Shown here: piece after piece, positions 4,246 through 5,785 of the stretch
Layout: each line of letters begins with the position of its first letter
How positions within the stretch are numbered: the stretch's first letter is position 1
Translations under genes and position numbers: made by a program
Notes under the pieces: generated by a model
What the model was told of the DNA's origin: nothing
Database searches by the model: none
What the model saw: only the letters and a program-made list of their open reading frames with translations
Source: Pseudomonadota bacterium
GTDB taxonomy: Bacteria; Pseudomonadota; Alphaproteobacteria; Rhizobiales; Hyphomicrobiaceae
Assembly (NCBI GenBank): GCA_023426855.1
Contig: JAEZBU010000344.1
Location: 1-5,785 of the forward strand
Reading direction: 5' to 3'
DNA: 5,785 bases

Positions 4246-5785
4246 ATGTCAGCAACTGTACAAAGTGGTGATGCACAAGCGGCTGGAGAAGAGCAGGAGC
4301 TGACCGACGGATTCCATCTGATCATCGATGCGCTGAAGCTGAACGGCGTCGAGACGATTTACGGCGTTCCCGGTATTCCGATCACCGATTTTGGCCGTAT
4401 GGCGCAGGCCGAGGGCATCCGTGTTCTGTCGTTCCGGCATGAGCAGAATGCCGGCTATGCGGCGTCGATCGCGGGCTTCCTGACCAAGAAGCCGGGCGTC
4501 TGTCTGACAGTTTCGGCCCCTGGCTTTCTCAACGGCCTGACCGCGCTCGCGCACGCGACGACCAACTGCTTCCCGATGATCCTGATTTCCGGTTCGTCGG
4601 AGCGGGAGATCGTCGACCTGCAGCAGGGCGACTATGAGGAAATGGATCAGCTCGCCGTTGCCAAGACGATGTGCAAGGCGGCCTATCGCATCCTGCATGC
4701 GCAGGACATTGGCATTGGTATTGCGCGCGCGATCCGTGCCGCGGTGTCGGGCCGTCCGGGCGGTGTTTATCTCGACCTGCCGGCCAAGCTGTTCGGCCAG
4801 GTGATGAATGCGGAAGCCGGCCGCAAGTCGCTTGTCAAAGTCATCGACGCGGCGCCGGCGCAGATCCCGGCACCGGATGCGGTCAAGCGTGCGCTGGACG
4901 TGCTGAAGGGCGCCAAGAAGCCGCTGATCATCCTCGGCAAGGGCGCGTCCTACGCGCAGGCTGACGATGCGATCCGCGCTCTGGTTGAAAAGAGTGGCAT
5001 TCCGTTCCTGCCGATGAGCATGGGCAAGGGCCTGTTGCCGGATACGCATCCGCAGTGCGCCGGCGCTGCACGCTCCACCGTGCTGAAGGATTCCGACGTC
5101 GTGATGCTGATCGGCGCGCGGCTGAACTGGCTGCTGTCGCATGGCAAGGGCAAGGCCTGGGGCACCGCGCCGAAGAAGTTCATCCAGATCGACATCGAGC
5201 CGAAGGAGATGGATTCGAACGTCGAGATCGTCGCGCCTGTCGTGGGTGATATCGGCTCCTGCGTGGCGGCTCTGCTCGACGGCATGGGCGACAAGTGGCC
5301 GGCGGCGCCCGCGGATTGGACCAGCGCGGTCCAGACCAAGCGCGAAGAGAACGTCGCCAAGATGGCGCCGCGTCTGATGAACAACAATTCGCCGATGGAC
5401 TATCACGGGGCACTCGGCGTGCTGCGCACCATCATCAAGGAGCGCCCGGACGCCATCCTGGTCAACGAAGGCGCCAACACGCTCGATCTCGCGCGCGGCA
5501 TCATCGACATGTACCAGCCGCGCAAGCGCATCGACGTCGGCACCTGGGGCATCATGGGCATCGGCATGGGTTACTCGATCGCGGCTGCGATCGAGACCGG
5601 CAAGCCGGTGCTGGCCATTGAGGGCGACTCGGCGTTCGGTTTCTCCGGCATGGAGGTCGAAACCATCTGCCGCTACAAGCTGCCGGTTTGCGTCGTGATA
5701 TTCAATAACGACGGCATCTATCGCGGCACCGACGTCAACAACGCCAGCTCGGACCCGGCACCGACCGTGTTCGTCAAGGGCGCCC
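4246..5785 (+). CDS. oxc: Oxalyl-CoA decarboxylase, ThDP-dependent (3' end cut by window edge)
   Basis: The enzyme decarboxylates oxalyl-CoA to formyl-CoA and CO2 in the cytoplasm, using thiamine diphosphate and Mg2+, and pairs with formyl-CoA:oxalate CoA-transferase (Frc). The frame is open to the window edge with 513 codons; known Oxc proteins are about 565-580 residues, so some 55-65 are missing. The sequence closely follows the Oxalobacter formigenes enzyme as I recall it, with an N-terminus about 10 residues longer. Key stretches: LTDGFHLIIDALKLNGV (19-35), GVPGIPITDF (40-49), FRHEQNAGYAAS (63-74) with the ThDP-activating Glu66, SAPGFLNGLTALAHATTN (90-107), and SGSSEREIVDLQQGDYEEMDQ (115-135) with active-site Y130 and E131. 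The cofactor motif is GDSAFGFSG starting at G460, with N487-N488 closing it and D461/N488 as Mg2+ ligands, followed by GIYRG with Y492. The distinctive REIVDLQQGDYEEMDQ segment separates it from acetolactate synthase and other relatives. It is probably co-transcribed with the regulator. Confidence 0.96.
   Translation, partial: MSATVQSGDAQAAGEEQELTDGFHLIIDALKLNGVETIYGVPGIPITDFGRMAQAEGIRVLSFRHEQNAGYAASIAGFLTKKPGVCLTVSAPGFLNGLTALAHATTNCFPMILISGSSEREIVDLQQGDYEEMDQLAVAKTMCKAAYRILHAQDIGIGIARAIRAAVSGRPGGVYLDLPAKLFGQVMNAEAGRKSLVKVIDAAPAQIPAPDAVKRALDVLKGAKKPLIILGKGASYAQADDAIRALVEKSGIPFLPMSMGKGLLPDTHPQCAGAARSTVLKDSDVVMLIGARLNWLLSHGKGKAWGTAPKKFIQIDIEPKEMDSNVEIVAPVVGDIGSCVAALLDGMGDKWPAAPADWTSAVQTKREENVAKMAPRLMNNNSPMDYHGALGVLRTIIKERPDAILVNEGANTLDLARGIIDMYQPRKRIDVGTWGIMGIGMGYSIAAAIETGKPVLAIEGDSAFGFSGMEVETICRYKLPVCVVIFNNDGIYRGTDVNNASSDPAPTVFVKGA

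Noticed and set aside
3671..4276. 201-residue minus-strand reading frame opposite the regulator gene
   Set aside because: It is a shadow of the GntR coding frame, with no domain or start signal of its own.
4249..5406. 385-residue minus-strand reading frame opposite oxc
   Set aside because: It is fully antisense to a clear oxalyl-CoA decarboxylase, has the Arg/Asp/His-rich composition of a shadow frame in GC-rich DNA, and shows no recognisable domain.
1..5785. CRISPR arrays, tRNA or rRNA genes, insertion sequences, attachment sites
   Set aside because: No regularly spaced repeats, transposase-like protein, terminal inverted repeats or RNA-gene-like sequence were seen on either strand.

Overview
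The window looks like a chromosomal segment of an alphaproteobacterium, most likely Hyphomicrobiales of the Bradyrhizobium/Afipia/Rhodopseudomonas type. This is an inference from the GC content (roughly 52-67% in lines I counted by hand), the gene families and the protein sequences; no marker gene is present to prove it. It carries two divergent transcription units facing away from a 334-bp control region (3193-3526).

Left arm, minus strand, read right to left: tctA (large membrane subunit of a tripartite tricarboxylate transporter, TTT), tctC (periplasmic substrate-binding protein) and tctB (small membrane subunit, running off the left edge close to its natural end). The order A-C-B differs from the textbook tctC-tctB-tctA. 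The gaps between these genes (113 and 92 bp) contain strong inverted repeats that probably act as mRNA stability or attenuation elements.

Right arm, plus strand: a GntR-family regulator with an FCD ligand-binding domain, then, after 32 bp and a very good ribosome binding site, oxc (oxalyl-CoA decarboxylase). The first 513 residues of oxc are present and it runs off the right edge. The usual partner gene frc (formyl-CoA:oxalate CoA-transferase) is not in the window and would be expected nearby.

Control region: an 18-bp element containing the perfect palindrome TGGTATACCA occurs twice, in opposite orientation, once in front of each arm. The two copies match at 17 of 18 positions. Each copy sits at the same place relative to a TTGCG(T/C) hexamer (18-bp spacer to TATGGT), so each arm seems to have a promoter whose -10 to +1 region is covered by a GntR-type operator. 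A 12-bp direct repeat spaced 21 bp apart lies just upstream of the tctA promoter.

Taken together, the window reads as an oxalate-utilisation locus in which one GntR/FCD regulator controls both itself plus oxc, and a divergently transcribed TTT transporter. The most interesting suggestion is that this TTT system imports oxalate or a related dicarboxylate, unlike the well-known MFS antiporter OxlT. That is inference from linkage and shared operators, not from any substrate motif.
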